Below are positions 63,534 through 64,000 of a stretch of 64,000 nt of DNA, piece after piece. The translations under genes and the position numbers were made by a program. The stretch comes from Lachnospiraceae bacterium. Its GTDB lineage: Bacteria; Bacillota; Clostridia; Lachnospirales; Lachnospiraceae. The stretch is from positions 1 to 64,000 of the forward strand of contig JAFPWO010000013.1 of NCBI GenBank assembly GCA_017394885.1. Direction: 5' to 3'. Every line of letters begins with the position of its first letter. Position 1 is the first letter of the stretch. A model generated the notes under the pieces. It worked only from the letters and a program-made list of their open reading frames with translations, searched no databases and had not been told where the DNA came from.

Positions 63534-63887
63534 TCAAAGGACATTTCTTGTTGCGACGACAGAGATTCCCAGTCCACAGAGATCCTCTACAACAACATCG
63601 CCCTCATGCACCGGCGCACTCGGGTGCGTAGCGTAGATCTGGTTCAGGCAGGAAAAAATCAGCTTTTTCGGTACCGGCGCCTGGGTTTTCACGCTAAGCG
63701 GCTCCTCGCGGTCAGCCAGCTTCATGAGGCAGGTGATGGTCCTTCTGGGTTCCTTCATCTCCTGGATGCCGTAGATTTCTCCCCGCTTGCAGGTATTGCC
63801 GGTAACGGACGGTTCGCCGCCTTCCTCCCAGGTAACGGTCAGATGGCAGCCCATGGGACAATTGATGCAGATCAGTTCTTTCTTCAT
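63534..63887 (-). CDS. DUF1667 family protein
   Basis: The 117-residue protein has the family's conserved cysteines: CINCPMGC at 7-14 and GNTCKRGE with Cys33, a likely FeS or zinc site. In many Firmicutes it is encoded after glpA-like and NAD(P)/FAD-dependent oxidoreductases of glycerol 3-phosphate oxidation, and it probably is a small redox or assembly subunit. Its ATG overlaps the stop of the partial gene upstream. The longer frame to 63974 would run through that gene and is rejected. Confidence 0.85.
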   Translation of the reverse strand: MKKELICINCPMGCHLTVTWEEGGEPSVTGNTCKRGEIYGIQEMKEPRRTITCLMKLADREEPLSVKTQAPVPKKLIFSCLNQIYATHPSAPVHEGDVVVEDLCGLGISVVATRNVL

Positions 63888-64000
63888 TCCTGTACCCCCT
63901 GGCCGACCGGGCGGATCTCCACGCGGAGCGCCTGCGCGTTTTTCAGTTTCGCCGCATCCACGCTCATCGTGCACATCTCGCCGGGTGTGAAGATCAGTTC
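63884..64000 (-). CDS. 3' end of an oxidoreductase-like gene (partial)
   Basis: The last 38 codons of a minus-strand gene enter from beyond the window edge, ending QALRVEIRPVGQGVQE and a TGA that overlaps the DUF1667 start. Position and coupling suggest the NAD(P)/FAD-dependent oxidoreductase that usually precedes DUF1667 genes, but too little is visible to prove it. Confidence 0.5.
   Translation of the reverse strand, partial: ELIFTPGEMCTMSVDAAKLKNAQALRVEIRPVGQGVQE

Overview
The window looks like chromosomal DNA of an anaerobic, GC-rich member of the Bacillota, most likely class Clostridia and probably gut-associated. The evidence is strong AGGAGG-type ribosome binding sites, a groESL operon under a CIRCE element, 2[4Fe-4S] ferredoxins, an indolepyruvate:ferredoxin oxidoreductase, a class III fructose bisphosphatase, an LCP protein, an MscL with a zinc-ribbon tail and a DUF1667 protein. 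The genus cannot be named from sequence alone. I see no rRNA, tRNA, CRISPR array, insertion sequence or phage gene. Coding density is high and no gene-free stretch exceeds 300 bases.

Layout. (1) 239-1489: an isolated secreted cysteine-peptidase-like protein. (2) 1661-7835: a minus-strand surface-glycan operon (ATP-grasp ligase, SDR, DegT aminotransferase, family 2 glycosyltransferase, flippase, HIT protein). (3) 7970-12376: an MBL-fold hydrolase, MscL, and a phospho-decoration set (HisC-like aminotransferase, LicC-like cytidylyltransferase with its own winged helix, LicD), with a clear operator over the licC promoter. (4) 12518-24481: housekeeping genes (PAP2 phosphatase, NAD(P)HX repair, ferredoxin, HtrA, LCP, groESL, a cysteine-cluster protein, a degenerate membrane zinc-peptidase homologue, Fbp).

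(5) 24558-35732: the most interesting block. A minus-strand operon encodes a split transketolase, an RpiB-like isomerase, a three-gene ExbB/ExbD-like proton-channel set and two exporters. Divergent from it is an L-fucose-isomerase-like enzyme, followed by a GPH symporter and a YihQ-like GH31 glycosidase. There is no sugar kinase. This inventory matches the transketolase route for sulfoquinovose (sulfo-TK), but the GH31 enzyme has lost two of the three residues that bind the sulfonate in known sulfoquinovosidases. The substrate may be sulfoquinovose handled by an altered enzyme, or another C6-modified sugar.

(6) 35882-40964: a CoA-transferase homologue without its catalytic Glu, a VOC protein, an AEC transporter, an AraC regulator, a thioesterase and CbiZ. 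(7) 40986-52874: a MATE transporter fused to a GHKL ATPase, divergent from a 2414-residue NRPS with the order C-A-T-C-A-T-R, which is predicted to release a dipeptide aldehyde; then an aminotransferase, a VanX-like dipeptidase and an HD protein. (8) 52915-58817: an aminotransferase, CoA-transferase, IorB and IorA set with a divergent LysR regulator, which fits fermentation of aromatic amino acids to arylacetates. (9) 58814-64000: an Old-Yellow-Enzyme-type reductase, HD hydrolase, glutamine-amidotransferase hydrolase, glycerophosphodiesterase, MFS transporter, DUF1667 protein and the 3' end of another gene.
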